Source: Hymenobacter lapidarius (GTDB lineage: Bacteria > Bacteroidota > Bacteroidia > Cytophagales > Hymenobacteraceae). From it: a stretch of 64,000 nucleotides of DNA. The DNA is taken from assembly GCF_001816145.1 (NCBI RefSeq), contig NZ_MDZB01000074.1, forward strand, positions 1 through 64,000, written 5' to 3'. Under the pieces are notes generated by a model. The model ran no database searches. It had not been told where the DNA came from and was given only the letters and a program-made list of their open reading frames with translations. Positions 26,261 through 36,752 of this stretch are shown here, in pieces. The translations under genes were made by a program, and so were the position numbers. Each line of letters begins with the position of its first letter. The first letter of the stretch is position 1.

Positions 26261-26360
26261 GTCATGCTGACGAAGGAGGCATCTTATCCCCGCAGAACTG
26301 CCTGTTCCTCACCGAAGGGCTTACTGCTCCCTGATAGGGTAGTTCCTCCGTCAGCGTGAC
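26261..26360. repeat. Interspersed palindrome (GTCATGCTGACG type)
   Basis: GTCATGCTGACGAAGGAGG at the left is inverted with a few mismatches at the right, ending CGTCAGCGTGAC. It is related to the elements at 11933, 19113 and 49794. Confidence 0.6.
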
Positions 26361-26370
26361 AACCAATTAC

Positions 26371-26406
26371 AAAAAAGTCCGGCCTTTACTGGCCGGGAGC
26401 TTTTTT
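26371..26406. terminator. Bidirectional terminator between the deacetylase gene and ligA
   Basis: AAAAAAG then CCGGCC pairs with GGCCGG then GCTTTTTT around TTTACT. It lies between convergent genes. Confidence 0.85.
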
Positions 26407-26454
26407 GTACTCAACTGTACTCATTTTTATCGCATTGAAGGCTTTAGCCGGTCG

Positions 26455-28587
<2,133 letters not shown>

Positions 28588-28697
28588 TCAAAATAATGGA
28601 AAAATAAGCAGGTGGGCCGTCGGCAGCACAGGTGCTGCTAAGCTCGCTCAGACTTATACCGCAAGCTACACCTGCCGGCTAAAACGAGTTTAAAACC

Positions 28698-28727
28698 AGA
28701 AAAAGCCACCTGGACGGGTGGCTTTTT
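28698..28727 (-). terminator. Terminator downstream of the DUF4920 gene
   Basis: AAAAGCCACC pairs with GGTGGCTTTT around TGGACG. On the minus strand it separates the DUF4920 gene from ligA. Confidence 0.8.
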
Positions 28728-28811
28728 ATCTTTGGAAAATGGAATTACTTAATTCGCTGTCGTCGAAGCATTTTGGAGCAACAGCGACTAAAAAGCAAGA
28801 TGAAAGGGGGA

Positions 28812-29414
28812 TTACTCCTGCACCAGCACGCCGTCGGCCATGAAGGTGAGCTGCTGCTCATCCTGGGTGATGGCCGCTACTTCCTGGTCGGATTTGCCGG
28901 CGTCTTTGGCGTAGTGCTGCAGGTCCGACTTGGGCACCATGCTGCGATGCGCCCAACCACTCACGACCACGGTACGGCCGCTGAGGTCTTTGGGCACGAA
29001 AAACGCGTAGTCCCGGAAGCTAACGCGCATTTCCTTGCCGTCGGCCGTGGGCAGGGTCATCCAGCAGCCTTTGGCCTGGCACACGGCCTTGGCCTTGCCC
29101 ACCAGTTTCACCTGCGCGGAGTCGCGCGAGCCCAGAGCCACGTTGAGCGCGCTGATGGGCAGGGCGCCATCGGCCGTGATAACGGCACCGAATGTCTGGC
29201 CCGCGGCGGCCGGGGCCACCTGGGTGCTGGGGCCTTCCTCAACGCTCTCGGTGGTGTTGCTCTCATCTCCGGGGGGCACTTCCGCATTGTGGCCGTTTAC
29301 TTCCTTCTGCGCTCCCTCCACCGGCAGCAGCGGGTTGATGGGGGCCGAAGGCACGAAGCGGATATAGAGCAAAATGGCAACGAGTACCACCGCGAAAGAG
29401 AGAATGTATTTCAT
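28812..29414 (-). CDS. DUF4920 domain-containing membrane-anchored protein
   Basis: The 200-residue protein has an N-terminal hydrophobic helix (ILSFAVVLVAILLYIRF) that is probably an uncleaved anchor, a polar acidic linker to residue 70, and then a DUF4920 domain. That family is recognised by the short motif AVCQAKGCWMTLP (near 110-122) and by RVSFRDYAFFVPKDLSGRTV. The domain is predicted to be periplasmic. The paired Cys spaced by four residues, with Trp following, suggest metal or haem-related chemistry, but the function is unknown. Confidence 0.85.
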   Translation of the reverse strand: MKYILSFAVVLVAILLYIRFVPSAPINPLLPVEGAQKEVNGHNAEVPPGDESNTTESVEEGPSTQVAPAAAGQTFGAVITADGALPISALNVALGSRDSAQVKLVGKAKAVCQAKGCWMTLPTADGKEMRVSFRDYAFFVPKDLSGRTVVVSGWAHRSMVPKSDLQHYAKDAGKSDQEVAAITQDEQQLTFMADGVLVQE

Positions 29415-29508
29415 GGTTCAGGAGGAGAAGATGAGTGCGTAAAGTTAAGCAAGAAGCCTGCTTAGAGCACTACGTTCAGCTTGCTTCATCGCTTGAAGCA
29501 AACCATAT

Positions 29509-30123
29509 TTATTGATTGATTACAACTGCCTTACCCAGCTTACGGGCATACGCTATGCGGCGCTCAGCGCCACCGGCCCCCATGTAGTCGAAGCCCACGG
29601 TGTTGGCGTCCTCGCGCAGCGCAGCCCAGGTTTTCGTGTCCATTTCGGCGGGCTGTGCGGCCCCGGCAGGCACTGCGGGCTGACTGAAACGGCCATCGGC
29701 AAAGAAGTTGTTCATGCCTTCCAAGATGGCGATTTCCTGGGCCCGAACGGTGGACGCCTGCGGGTCAAGCAGGGACTTTTCGCCGATCAGGGCCCGGGCC
29801 GGCAGCACCTCGTGGCGCAGGGTATCGCCGGTGCTGCTCGTCACGATGAGGTGGGCCTGGGCCGTGAGCACGCGCGGGCCGCGCAGCTGCAAAATGAAAT
29901 TATCCTTGGTATCGGCGCGCGAAAAGGCGTGCGTCACGCTCACAGTATTGAGCACCGTTTTGCTGCTCACGCGGGTGCGGCTGCCGGCGGGTGGCGGCGT
30001 GTAGGTAGACCGGGGGTCTACGGTGGATGTACTCACCTCGCGTTCGGTGCTCACGCAGGAGGTGAGCTGCAGCACGGCAGCGGCGGAAGCCAAGGCAATA
30101 AGTTTGAGCGAAGAGGTTTTCAT
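29509..30123 (-). CDS. Hypothetical lipoprotein
   Basis: The 204-residue protein begins with a lipoprotein signal (LIALASAAAVLQLTSC), so it should be acylated at Cys23. The rest is hydrophilic: a Ser/Thr-rich linker, a beta-rich centre (NFILQLRGPRVLTAQAHLIV) and a helical end containing FDYMGAGGAERRIAYARKLG. No family is recognised. It lies alone on the minus strand, 94 bp upstream of the DUF4920 gene, with its own 140-bp upstream region. Confidence 0.7.
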   Translation of the reverse strand: MKTSSLKLIALASAAAVLQLTSCVSTEREVSTSTVDPRSTYTPPPAGSRTRVSSKTVLNTVSVTHAFSRADTKDNFILQLRGPRVLTAQAHLIVTSSTGDTLRHEVLPARALIGEKSLLDPQASTVRAQEIAILEGMNNFFADGRFSQPAVPAGAAQPAEMDTKTWAALREDANTVGFDYMGAGGAERRIAYARKLGKAVVINQ

Positions 30124-30266
30124 AATAGATAAGCGACAATAAGTAATTGCCCACCCAAAGGTACGGCGGGAAGGAAAGGACTCCGGAATTATTTCTAAAT
30201 CCGGTAGCTATCCGGATTTTTACGGCAAAGGACGAGCTATAGGTTTAAAATAGTGCGGGTGGCCCG

Positions 30267-31037
30267 TTAAAACAGGCCAATTTCAAGTCCAACCACCCAG
30301 CGGGGTAGTTCGGGCCAGGCCTGGTACTCCGGCCCAAAGGTGCTGGTGAGGCGGTAGCGCCCTACCAGCGCGTAGCGGTCCACGCCGAGGCGGGCGCCGG
30401 TGGCAGCAGTCCAGCGGCGCAGGTAGGATAAGCCCCGCTCGGTGGTTTCCACGGAGCGCACCCCGGCACTGGGCACGTCTTCCGTCACGTGGCTGGTGGC
30501 GGCCACCCAGCCGCCGCCGCCCAGCAAATCGAGGTAGCTGCCCACGGAATTGCCGCGCCGCCCCACGTTCAGGCGCAAGCTGGCCTCGGAGTAGAGCTGG
30601 TGCAGGCCCAGGCTTTCGCGGCGGTGCTGCACAGGGGCGGGCACCACCTTTTGGGCATTTTGCCGCAGGTCGTAGCGCAGGTAGGCGTACCCTAGGTCCA
30701 GGTTCAGGGCCAGCGCCTGGTTGATGCGAAATTTGAGCCGTCCCCCTGCCCGCAGCTCCGAGGACGCGAGGCCGTGGCGTAGGGCCGCGCCCTCCTCGCT
30801 CCTGCCAGCCACCAGCCCGTAGCCGGCGTACAAATGGCCGAAATAACGACGGTTGGGCCCCAGAGAAGCTTTCAGGGTATCGTCGGCCACATTGGCCTGC
30901 ACCAGCACCTGTTGGGCGTGGGCCGCCGGGCCGCCGGCCAGCCCGGCCAGCACCAGCACCGCCGGCCACAGGGCCATAGGATTCCAAAAACGGGCCGGTG
31001 AGACGCGGCCATCTACGGGAGCGGAGCGGTGCATCAT
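30267..31037 (-). CDS. Putative outer-membrane beta-barrel protein, coupled to the S8 protease
   Basis: The 256-residue product has a signal peptide ending near GPAAHAQ and then alternating hydrophobic/polar strands with many Tyr, Arg and Gly residues (FGHLYAGYGLVAGRSEEG, LALNLDLGYAYLRYDL, YSEASLRLNVGRRGNSVGSY), ending in WVVGLEIGLF with a C-terminal Phe, as in outer-membrane barrels. No specific family is recognised. Its ATG overlaps the TGA of the S8 protease gene (31034-31037), so the two are translationally coupled. MALWPAV within the first 22 residues may be the true signal start. Confidence 0.65.
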   Translation of the reverse strand: MMHRSAPVDGRVSPARFWNPMALWPAVLVLAGLAGGPAAHAQQVLVQANVADDTLKASLGPNRRYFGHLYAGYGLVAGRSEEGAALRHGLASSELRAGGRLKFRINQALALNLDLGYAYLRYDLRQNAQKVVPAPVQHRRESLGLHQLYSEASLRLNVGRRGNSVGSYLDLLGGGGWVAATSHVTEDVPSAGVRSVETTERGLSYLRRWTAATGARLGVDRYALVGRYRLTSTFGPEYQAWPELPRWVVGLEIGLF

Positions 31038-32848
31038 TCTGAATAAGAACCCGTGTAGCCCTTGAAATGGACCCGCAGCACATCGCCCCCGCGCAGCAGG
31101 CGGCGCGGCACCTGCACCACCAGGCGCTGAGTCACGGCCCGGGTTTCGTAACGGCGCAGCACGCCGCGGCGGTCGGCCAGGCTCCAGTACAGGTAAGCGG
31201 GATAATGTGGCTCTGGCATAGGCGCCAAGGGCTCCGGCACGGGCTGCTCGCGGCCCACGGGCGGCACCGCGCCCGCGGCCGGCGCCTTAGCATCGGGCTC
31301 TACCGAAGACACGTTGAGCGCAACCTCGCTCTGGTCCAGCATCAGCGACAGCACTTCGGCGGGCCGGGTGGCGGCTTCAGTGCGAATCACTACCGCCACC
31401 AGGCTGTCGTGGGGCACAAAATCGAAGGTGGCCGCCACTGCTGCCGCCGGCGCCACCGGCACAGCAAACTGCTGAAACCGAGGCCGGCCGTAGCCGTGGG
31501 CGTAGTCGAAATAAGGGTAAAGCTCCGCTGATTTTTCGAGGCGGTCAAAGACCTGCATGGCCGTGAGCTGGCGGTTTTGCTGCCACATGCAGGCCGCAAA
31601 ACCCGCTACCAGCGGCGCCGAAAACGAGGTACCCTCCAGCCGCTCGTAGCTGTTGGTGGTGGTGGTGAGGACCACGCCAAAGGCAGCCAGGTTGGGCTTG
31701 GCCCGGCGGTCGGCCGTGGGGCCGTAGGAGCTGAAATCGACGTGCAGGCCCGTTTCGGGGTCGAGCCCGCCAACGGCCAGCACCGAGTCGGCATCGGCCG
31801 GGGTGCCGATGCGTACCCAGTCGTTGTCGCCATCGTTGCCGGCGGCACTCACCACCAGCATGCCCTTGCGGGCCGCCATGTTGGCAGCCCGCGAAATCAG
31901 GCTCAGGCGCCCGTTCATTTGCTCCGGGAAATACCGCTGCTCGGTGTAGGCCAGCGAGGAGTTGATGATGTCGGCACCCAGCCGGTCGGCCCACTCCACG
32001 GCCGCCAGCCACGCTTCCTCTTCGGCGTAGCGCTCCCGGGCCGACTGCTCGGTTCGCGCCAGCAGGAACTCGGCGCCGGGGGCCAGGCCCAGGGCGGGGC
32101 CCGACGTACTGCCGGGCCCGGCGGGCAGGCGGCCGGCCAGGCAGCCCATTACCTCGGTACCGTGGCTGCCGCCGCGGTACACATCGGGGGTGTTGCGGAG
32201 AAAATCATGGGTGGCCACAATGCGCTTGCCCGCCATGAGCTCCTGAAAGGCCGGGTGCGACGGCAGGCCCCGAAAGCCAACGTCGAACACCGCAATGCGC
32301 AGGCCCGTGCCATCCAGGGAGGCGCTGCGCAGGGCCACGCCGTCGAGGTGCGCGGTTTGGCGGCGGGCCAGCAGGTAGTCATTGGCCGAGATGGGCCGGG
32401 GTGGCTGTTTTGCGGTCTCCGCAAGCGCGGCCATCGTTCGACCACGCCGGGCCACGCCCCCGGCCGGCACGGGCCACGCGGCCACGCTGAGCACTCCCGG
32501 CAGGGCGCGCACAGCGGCAGCCTGCGCGGGCGTGGCCCGGCACACCACGGCATTGAGCCAGCGGCTCACGAGCGTCACGGTATCAACCCGTGCACTGATG
32601 GCCCGCAAATAATCAGGGCGCACCGGCAGGTCGGTAGCGTCATAGGCGGGCAGGTGCTGGCGCTGGCGGCGGGCCTGGGCCGCTGGCGAAAAATATAGCG
32701 CGGAGTTGAAGCGAGCCCCTGTTTTATCGCGGAGCGATACCACGTAGCGCTCCAATGGGGAGGTCGGCCGGGGTTGGGCCGGCGCGTGGTGCCCCAGCAC
32801 GAGAAGCATTCCCGTCGCGCCCCAAAAACGGCCCCAAAACCTGGTCAA
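31034..32848 (-). CDS. S8 family subtilisin-like serine protease
   Basis: This 604-residue secreted protease has a signal peptide ending near HHAPAQ and a propeptide-like region (YVVSLRDKTGARFN). The catalytic triad is visible: Asp in RIAVFDVGFRG (near 188), His in GGSHGTEVMG (near 230) and Ser in EGTSFSAPLVAG (near 410), with the oxyanion Asn in VSAAGNDGDN. A C-terminal region of about 160 residues is beta-like and Pro-rich. The start is TTG 32848, giving a better n-region than ATG 32809; either is possible. Its stop overlaps the start of the following beta-barrel gene, so they form an operon. Confidence 0.92.
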   Translation of the reverse strand: MTRFWGRFWGATGMLLVLGHHAPAQPRPTSPLERYVVSLRDKTGARFNSALYFSPAAQARRQRQHLPAYDATDLPVRPDYLRAISARVDTVTLVSRWLNAVVCRATPAQAAAVRALPGVLSVAAWPVPAGGVARRGRTMAALAETAKQPPRPISANDYLLARRQTAHLDGVALRSASLDGTGLRIAVFDVGFRGLPSHPAFQELMAGKRIVATHDFLRNTPDVYRGGSHGTEVMGCLAGRLPAGPGSTSGPALGLAPGAEFLLARTEQSARERYAEEEAWLAAVEWADRLGADIINSSLAYTEQRYFPEQMNGRLSLISRAANMAARKGMLVVSAAGNDGDNDWVRIGTPADADSVLAVGGLDPETGLHVDFSSYGPTADRRAKPNLAAFGVVLTTTTNSYERLEGTSFSAPLVAGFAACMWQQNRQLTAMQVFDRLEKSAELYPYFDYAHGYGRPRFQQFAVPVAPAAAVAATFDFVPHDSLVAVVIRTEAATRPAEVLSLMLDQSEVALNVSSVEPDAKAPAAGAVPPVGREQPVPEPLAPMPEPHYPAYLYWSLADRRGVLRRYETRAVTQRLVVQVPRRLLRGGDVLRVHFKGYTGSYSE

Positions 32849-32967
32849 AATCTGTTGCGTGGTGGGGCCGGGCTGGGAACAGCCGGCCCGAATGGTAAGA
32901 GACAGAGAGAATGCTCTTTGCCCGAAATGGCAGGCCCCGGCCCCACCCGGCCCGGGGCGTAGCCGGC

Positions 32968-34437
32968 CTACAGCCCGTATTTGCTCAGTAAATAAATGAG
33001 CGACGCCATGGCGGCTCCGCCAAGCTCCAGCTCGCGGCGGTTCACCTTGTCGAAGGTGTCGGCCGACGTGTGGTGAATGTCGAAGTAGCGCTGGGAGTCA
33101 CCATCGAAGCCAATGAGGGCTTTGGGCTTCACGGCGTCTTTAAGCGGGCCGATGTCGGTGCCGCCGTGGCCGGCCTTCACGCTGCCGGCATGGTAGGGCG
33201 CGAGCAAGGGAGTCCACTGGTTGAACTTGACCACGGTGGCGGGGTCGGCTTCGATGTTGAAGCCGCGGGGCGTAAAGCCTCCCCCATCGGACTCGATGGC
33301 GGCCAGGTGGTTTTCCTTGTTCTGAGCGGCTAGGCGGGCGTACTCCATGCCGCCGCGGTTGCCGTTTTCCTCGTTCATAAACAGCACGGCACGCACTGTG
33401 CGCTCTGGCCGGTAGCCGGCGGCTTTCAGCAGGCGCAGGGCTTCCATGCTCTGCACCACGCCCGTGCCGTCGTCGTGGGCGCCCTGACCCAGGTCCCAGG
33501 AGTCGAGGTGACCGCCCACGGTGATGATTTCCTCCGGCAGCTTGCTGCCCTTGATTTCGCCCACCACGTTGTAGCTTTTCACATCGGGCAGGGTTTCGCA
33601 CTCCATTTCCAGCTCAAACTCCAGCTCGGAATTGGCCTTGAGCAGGAGGCTGAGCCGGTCGGCGGCGTTGGTGCTGAGGGCGGCGGCCGGCACTTTGGTC
33701 ACGGCCGGGTCGTAGCCCATGGTGCCCGTGTGCGGGTTGTCGTCGCGGGCACTGGTGAGGGAGCGCACCAAGGCGCCCACGGCACCGCGCCTGGCCGCCT
33801 CAATGGCGCCGCTGCGGCGCTGGTCGCCGGCGCGGCCGTAGGCAGTACCGGGCTCAATGAGGGCATCGTCGAAGGGCCGGTTGAAGAACACGAACTTGCC
33901 TTTCACTGCAGCCTCGGGCAGGGCCCGCAGCTCGTCGAAGCTGCGGACTTCCACCACGCCGGCCTTGAGCTTGCCGCCCGTGCCCACCGAGCCGCCCAGG
34001 GCGCACACCGGCACCTTTACTTCCTTGCCCTTGTTGCCCACAATTTCGCCGCGCTCCTTTTTGCCGCGCACCCAGTGGGGCACCATCACCTCCTGCAGAT
34101 ACACGCGGTCGAAGCCGGCTTTTTCCATGGTGAGCTTGCCCCACTCCACGGCCTGCTGGGCCTGGGGCGAGCCTGACAGCCGCGCCCCAATGGTGCCGGT
34201 GAGGTAGCGCAGGTTTTCATAGCTCTGGCCGCGCAGCAAGGCTTCGTCGTAGATTTTGCGCAGGGCCACCGAGTCCGCGAGGTCCACGCGGGGAGCGGCG
34301 GCGGCAGCGGCTACGGCAGCCTTGTTTTTGCTGGCTTTGGGAGCGCGCTGCCCGTGGACGGGCGCCAGTCCTACCAGCACAGTAGCGGCAGCCAAGGCCG
34401 TGCGGCGGCCCAAGGCCCCGGAACGAAAATCAAACAT
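32968..34437 (-). CDS. M28 family zinc aminopeptidase
   Basis: The 489-residue exported protein has a signal peptide (ALAAATVLVGLAPVHGQ) and a Lys/Ala-rich linker. A protease-associated (PA) region lies at about 130-250, and the M28 catalytic domain follows. Metal ligands are visible as GGHLDSWD, GAHDDGTG, MNEENGNRGG (catalytic Glu and ligand), AIESDGGGF and HHTSADTFD. It resembles carboxypeptidase Q-like aminopeptidases. It acts outside the cytoplasm on peptides. It is preceded by a TACTTTCG promoter element. Confidence 0.92.
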   Translation of the reverse strand: MFDFRSGALGRRTALAAATVLVGLAPVHGQRAPKASKNKAAVAAAAAAPRVDLADSVALRKIYDEALLRGQSYENLRYLTGTIGARLSGSPQAQQAVEWGKLTMEKAGFDRVYLQEVMVPHWVRGKKERGEIVGNKGKEVKVPVCALGGSVGTGGKLKAGVVEVRSFDELRALPEAAVKGKFVFFNRPFDDALIEPGTAYGRAGDQRRSGAIEAARRGAVGALVRSLTSARDDNPHTGTMGYDPAVTKVPAAALSTNAADRLSLLLKANSELEFELEMECETLPDVKSYNVVGEIKGSKLPEEIITVGGHLDSWDLGQGAHDDGTGVVQSMEALRLLKAAGYRPERTVRAVLFMNEENGNRGGMEYARLAAQNKENHLAAIESDGGGFTPRGFNIEADPATVVKFNQWTPLLAPYHAGSVKAGHGGTDIGPLKDAVKPKALIGFDGDSQRYFDIHHTSADTFDKVNRRELELGGAAMASLIYLLSKYGL

Positions 34438-34480
34438 AATAAGTCGGTATTAGATGCCTCGGAATGCGAAGGCAATGCTG

Positions 34481-34488
34481 CGAAAGTA
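34481..34488 (-). promoter_or_regulatory. -7 element of the M28 peptidase gene
   Basis: The minus strand reads TACTTTCG followed by C, 44 bp before the ATG at 34437. Confidence 0.5.
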
Positions 34489-34503
34489 CGTGGCCAGCCG
34501 TGG

Positions 34504-35112
34504 CTAGCGCATGCGCGCTGCTTTGGGCGCACCTTCCACCTTGCGCTCGGGGCCGTAGCCGCGCACTTCTACCACGGGCAGCACGCCTTCGGCAATGCGC
34601 ACCGTGAACAGGTAGTCGTACTCATTGTCGCCGATTTCTTCTACCGGCGGCGTGCCGCCCAGCGACTCGATAAGGGGCAGCAAAGTATTGGAGTGCCCCA
34701 CCACGACCACCGTTTTGCCCACGTAGTCGCGGCGCAGGCGCTGGGCCAGGGCCGTGGTTTCCTTGGCATTATACACCTCGGGCTCTACCTTAACGGCGGC
34801 CGCTAGCGGCGCCACGGTGGCGCGGGTGCGCTTGGTGTCGGTGGTAAAAATGGCGGTTGGGCGCTTGCGTGCCAGCAGCTGCCGCAGGGCCTGGGCCCGC
34901 GCCTGCCCCACTGCCGTCAAGGCCGGGTCGGCAGGATTGCCGATGGTGTCCTTCTCGCCGTGGCGCATCAGGTAAATGGTGGTTAGGCTGGCTTTCGCCT
35001 TGCCTTTGCCAGCAGCAACTGGCACCTGCGCCCGGCAGGCCGAGCTGCCCAGCAACGCAGCCAACCCAGTCAGCAGAAACAACCAAAAGGATATACGAGC
35101 AGTCATGTTCAT
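34504..35112 (-). CDS. Histidine phosphatase family protein
   Basis: The 202-residue protein has a signal peptide (ISFWLFLLTGLAALLGSSACRAQ). The phosphoglycerate-mutase-like fold is marked by the catalytic LMRHGEKD near residue 48 (His50 accepts the phosphate), TTDTKRTRAT, and the second catalytic His in VVVGHSNTLLPL near 140. SixA-like in size, it is predicted periplasmic or lipid-anchored (LLGSSAC could be a lipobox). Its substrate is unknown. MNM at 35112 or MTAR at 35106 may be the start. Confidence 0.88.
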   Translation of the reverse strand: MNMTARISFWLFLLTGLAALLGSSACRAQVPVAAGKGKAKASLTTIYLMRHGEKDTIGNPADPALTAVGQARAQALRQLLARKRPTAIFTTDTKRTRATVAPLAAAVKVEPEVYNAKETTALAQRLRRDYVGKTVVVVGHSNTLLPLIESLGGTPPVEEIGDNEYDYLFTVRIAEGVLPVVEVRGYGPERKVEGAPKAARMR

Positions 35113-35143
35113 TCAGAATGAAAGGTGGTGAGCCGAAGCAGTG

Positions 35144-35151
35144 GCAAAGTA
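35144..35151 (-). promoter_or_regulatory. -7 element of the histidine phosphatase gene
   Basis: The minus strand reads TACTTTGC, 31 bp before the ATG at 35112. Confidence 0.45.
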
Positions 35152-35194
35152 CGGACTTGTTGGGAAAGGGCCGGGTGCGATGGATTTATTCCGG

Positions 35195-36055
35195 CTAGCC
35201 AAGCGAGGCGGGGCCGTAGTCGCCGGAGGGCACGGGCTGCGGCGGGGCAGCTACTTCGGCGGCCACGGGCATGGGCAGCTGCCAGGCAGTGCTGAGCTGC
35301 TTCAAGCCGGTGTAGGCAGTCAGGTCAAACTGGCAGGGCACCACGGAAACGTAGTTGTTGGCCAGGGCCCACTCGTCGGTGTCGGTGCCGTGGTCGAGGT
35401 TGACGAAGGAGCCGATGAGCCAGTAGTACGGCCGCTGGTAGGGGTCGAGGCGGCGGTCGAACTCCTCCTGCCACTTGGCCCGGGCTTGGCGGGCCAGACG
35501 CAGGCCGGCAATGGGCGTGTCCGAATTCTTGGGAATGTTGACGTTCAGGGCCGTGCCGGCGGGAATGCCATGCTCCAGCGCGTGGCGGCATACTTGGCTC
35601 ACCCACTCGGCCGCGTGCGAGAAGTCGGCGTTGGGGCCGTATTCGCACAGCGAAAAACCCACGGCGGGCAGGCCTTCAATGGCGGCTTCGATGGCGGCCG
35701 ACATGGTGCCGGAGTACAGCACGTTCACCGAGGCGTTTGAGCCGTGGTTGATGCCGGACACCACAAGGTCGGGGGTGCGGTCTTTCAGCACGTAGTGCTT
35801 GGCGATTTTCACGCAGTCGGCCGGGGTACCGGAGCATTCGTAGGCTTCGACGTCGGGGCCGAAAATCGGGTTTTTGGACAGGCGCAGGGGGTGGCCGATG
35901 GTGATGGCGTGGCCCATGCCGGACTGTGGGGCATCGGGCGCAACCACCACTACTTCGGCCCCGAGGGCCAGCACGGTTTCAACCAGGTGGCGAATGCCGG
36001 GAGCCGTGATGCCGTCATCGTTGGATACCAGAATAAGGGGGCGCGTTGGGGTCAT
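35195..36055 (-). CDS. surE: 5'/3'-nucleotidase SurE
   Basis: This 286-residue nucleotidase dephosphorylates nucleoside monophosphates and is linked to stationary-phase survival. The metal-binding start is ILVSNDDGITAPGIRHL (Asp pair at about 12-13), followed by APDAPQSGMGHAIT, YECSGTPADCVKIA, LVVSGINHGSNAS and YSGTMSAAIEA (GTVxAAxEG-type). The C-terminal 30 residues are Pro/Ala-rich. The long frame that continues to 36871 is antisense to other genes. ATG 36055 starts six residues before the conserved beta-strand. It is divergent from the DoxX gene. Confidence 0.95.
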   Translation of the reverse strand: MTPTRPLILVSNDDGITAPGIRHLVETVLALGAEVVVVAPDAPQSGMGHAITIGHPLRLSKNPIFGPDVEAYECSGTPADCVKIAKHYVLKDRTPDLVVSGINHGSNASVNVLYSGTMSAAIEAAIEGLPAVGFSLCEYGPNADFSHAAEWVSQVCRHALEHGIPAGTALNVNIPKNSDTPIAGLRLARQARAKWQEEFDRRLDPYQRPYYWLIGSFVNLDHGTDTDEWALANNYVSVVPCQFDLTAYTGLKQLSTAWQLPMPVAAEVAAPPQPVPSGDYGPASLG

Positions 36056-36214
36056 AGGGCGGGGGGGGAAATGGGTGCGAGGCGGCACCAGGCGCAAAGG
36101 TAGGCTCCCTCCTACTGCGGGCCACGGGAAATTGTTTTGGGGCACGGCCGGAGTGTTTCTCGTGGCGCAATCGTAACTAGCGCCCCGAAACCATCCCACT
36201 CGCGCCTCCATCCC

Positions 36215-36640
36215 ATGAATCTCGCCAACCGCTACCGCTTTCACGACCTGGGTTTGCTGCTGCTCCGCGTGGGGCTGGGCGTTATGTTTATGGTGCACGG
36301 GTTTCCGAAGCTGGCGGGCGGCCCGGAAACCTGGGCGGGCCTGGGCGGGGTAATGGACAAGGTCGGCCTGGGGTTTGCGCCCACTTTTTGGGGCTTTATG
36401 GCAGCCATTGCCGAGTTTGGCGGCGGGCTGCTGCTGGCGGCGGGGCTGTGGTTCAGGGCCGCGTGCGTGGTCCTGCTCCTGACCATGGTAATGGCCACGG
36501 TGATGCACGTGAGCAAGGGCGACGGCTTCGGCGGCTACTCGCACGCACTGGAGTCGGCGTTTGTGTTTCTGGGGCTGCTGTTTGCCGGGCCGGGCAAGTA
36601 CAGCCTCGACGAGCGGCTCGCGGGCAGCCGCCTGCGGTAG
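36215..36640 (+). CDS. DoxX family membrane protein
   Basis: The 141-residue protein has four predicted transmembrane helices. The DoxX signature is clear: LGLLLLRVGLGVMFMVHGFP at the N-terminus, GGPETWAGLGGVM, then AAIAEFGGGLLLAAGLW, and GYSHALESAFVFLGLLFAGPG at the end. Family members associate with respiratory or redox functions in the inner membrane. No specific partner is nearby. ATG 36215 precedes the first helix by 12 residues, as usual. Confidence 0.92.
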   Translation: MNLANRYRFHDLGLLLLRVGLGVMFMVHGFPKLAGGPETWAGLGGVMDKVGLGFAPTFWGFMAAIAEFGGGLLLAAGLWFRAACVVLLLTMVMATVMHVSKGDGFGGYSHALESAFVFLGLLFAGPGKYSLDERLAGSRLR

Positions 36641-36720
36641 CCGAGAACGCGCCGGTATACGGGGCGGGGCCGCGTCAGCCGGGCAGTTGTAACCAGGAAG
36701 CTGGCTCAGGCCATTAGCAG

Positions 36721-36741
36721 GCGCGAAGCACCGCTTCGCGC
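36721..36741. repeat. Palindrome next to the M14 gene promoter (GCGCGAAGCACCGCTTCGCG family)
   Basis: This perfect palindrome, except for its central bases, ends directly at the TACTTTCG element of the M14 gene. It is the same family as the inverted repeat at 271-341, so it is probably a repeat rather than an operator, although the position would suit one. Confidence 0.6.
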
Positions 36742-36749
36742 TACTTTCG
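36742..36749 (+). promoter_or_regulatory. -7 element of the M14 carboxypeptidase gene
   Basis: TACTTTCG ends 3 bp before the ATG at 36753, so the transcript would be almost leaderless. Confidence 0.4.
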
Positions 36750-36752
36750 TCT

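Noticed and set aside
36721..36741. Palindrome at the M14 promoter read as an operator
   Set aside because: The same unit recurs at 271-341 away from any promoter, so a repeat is the simpler explanation.
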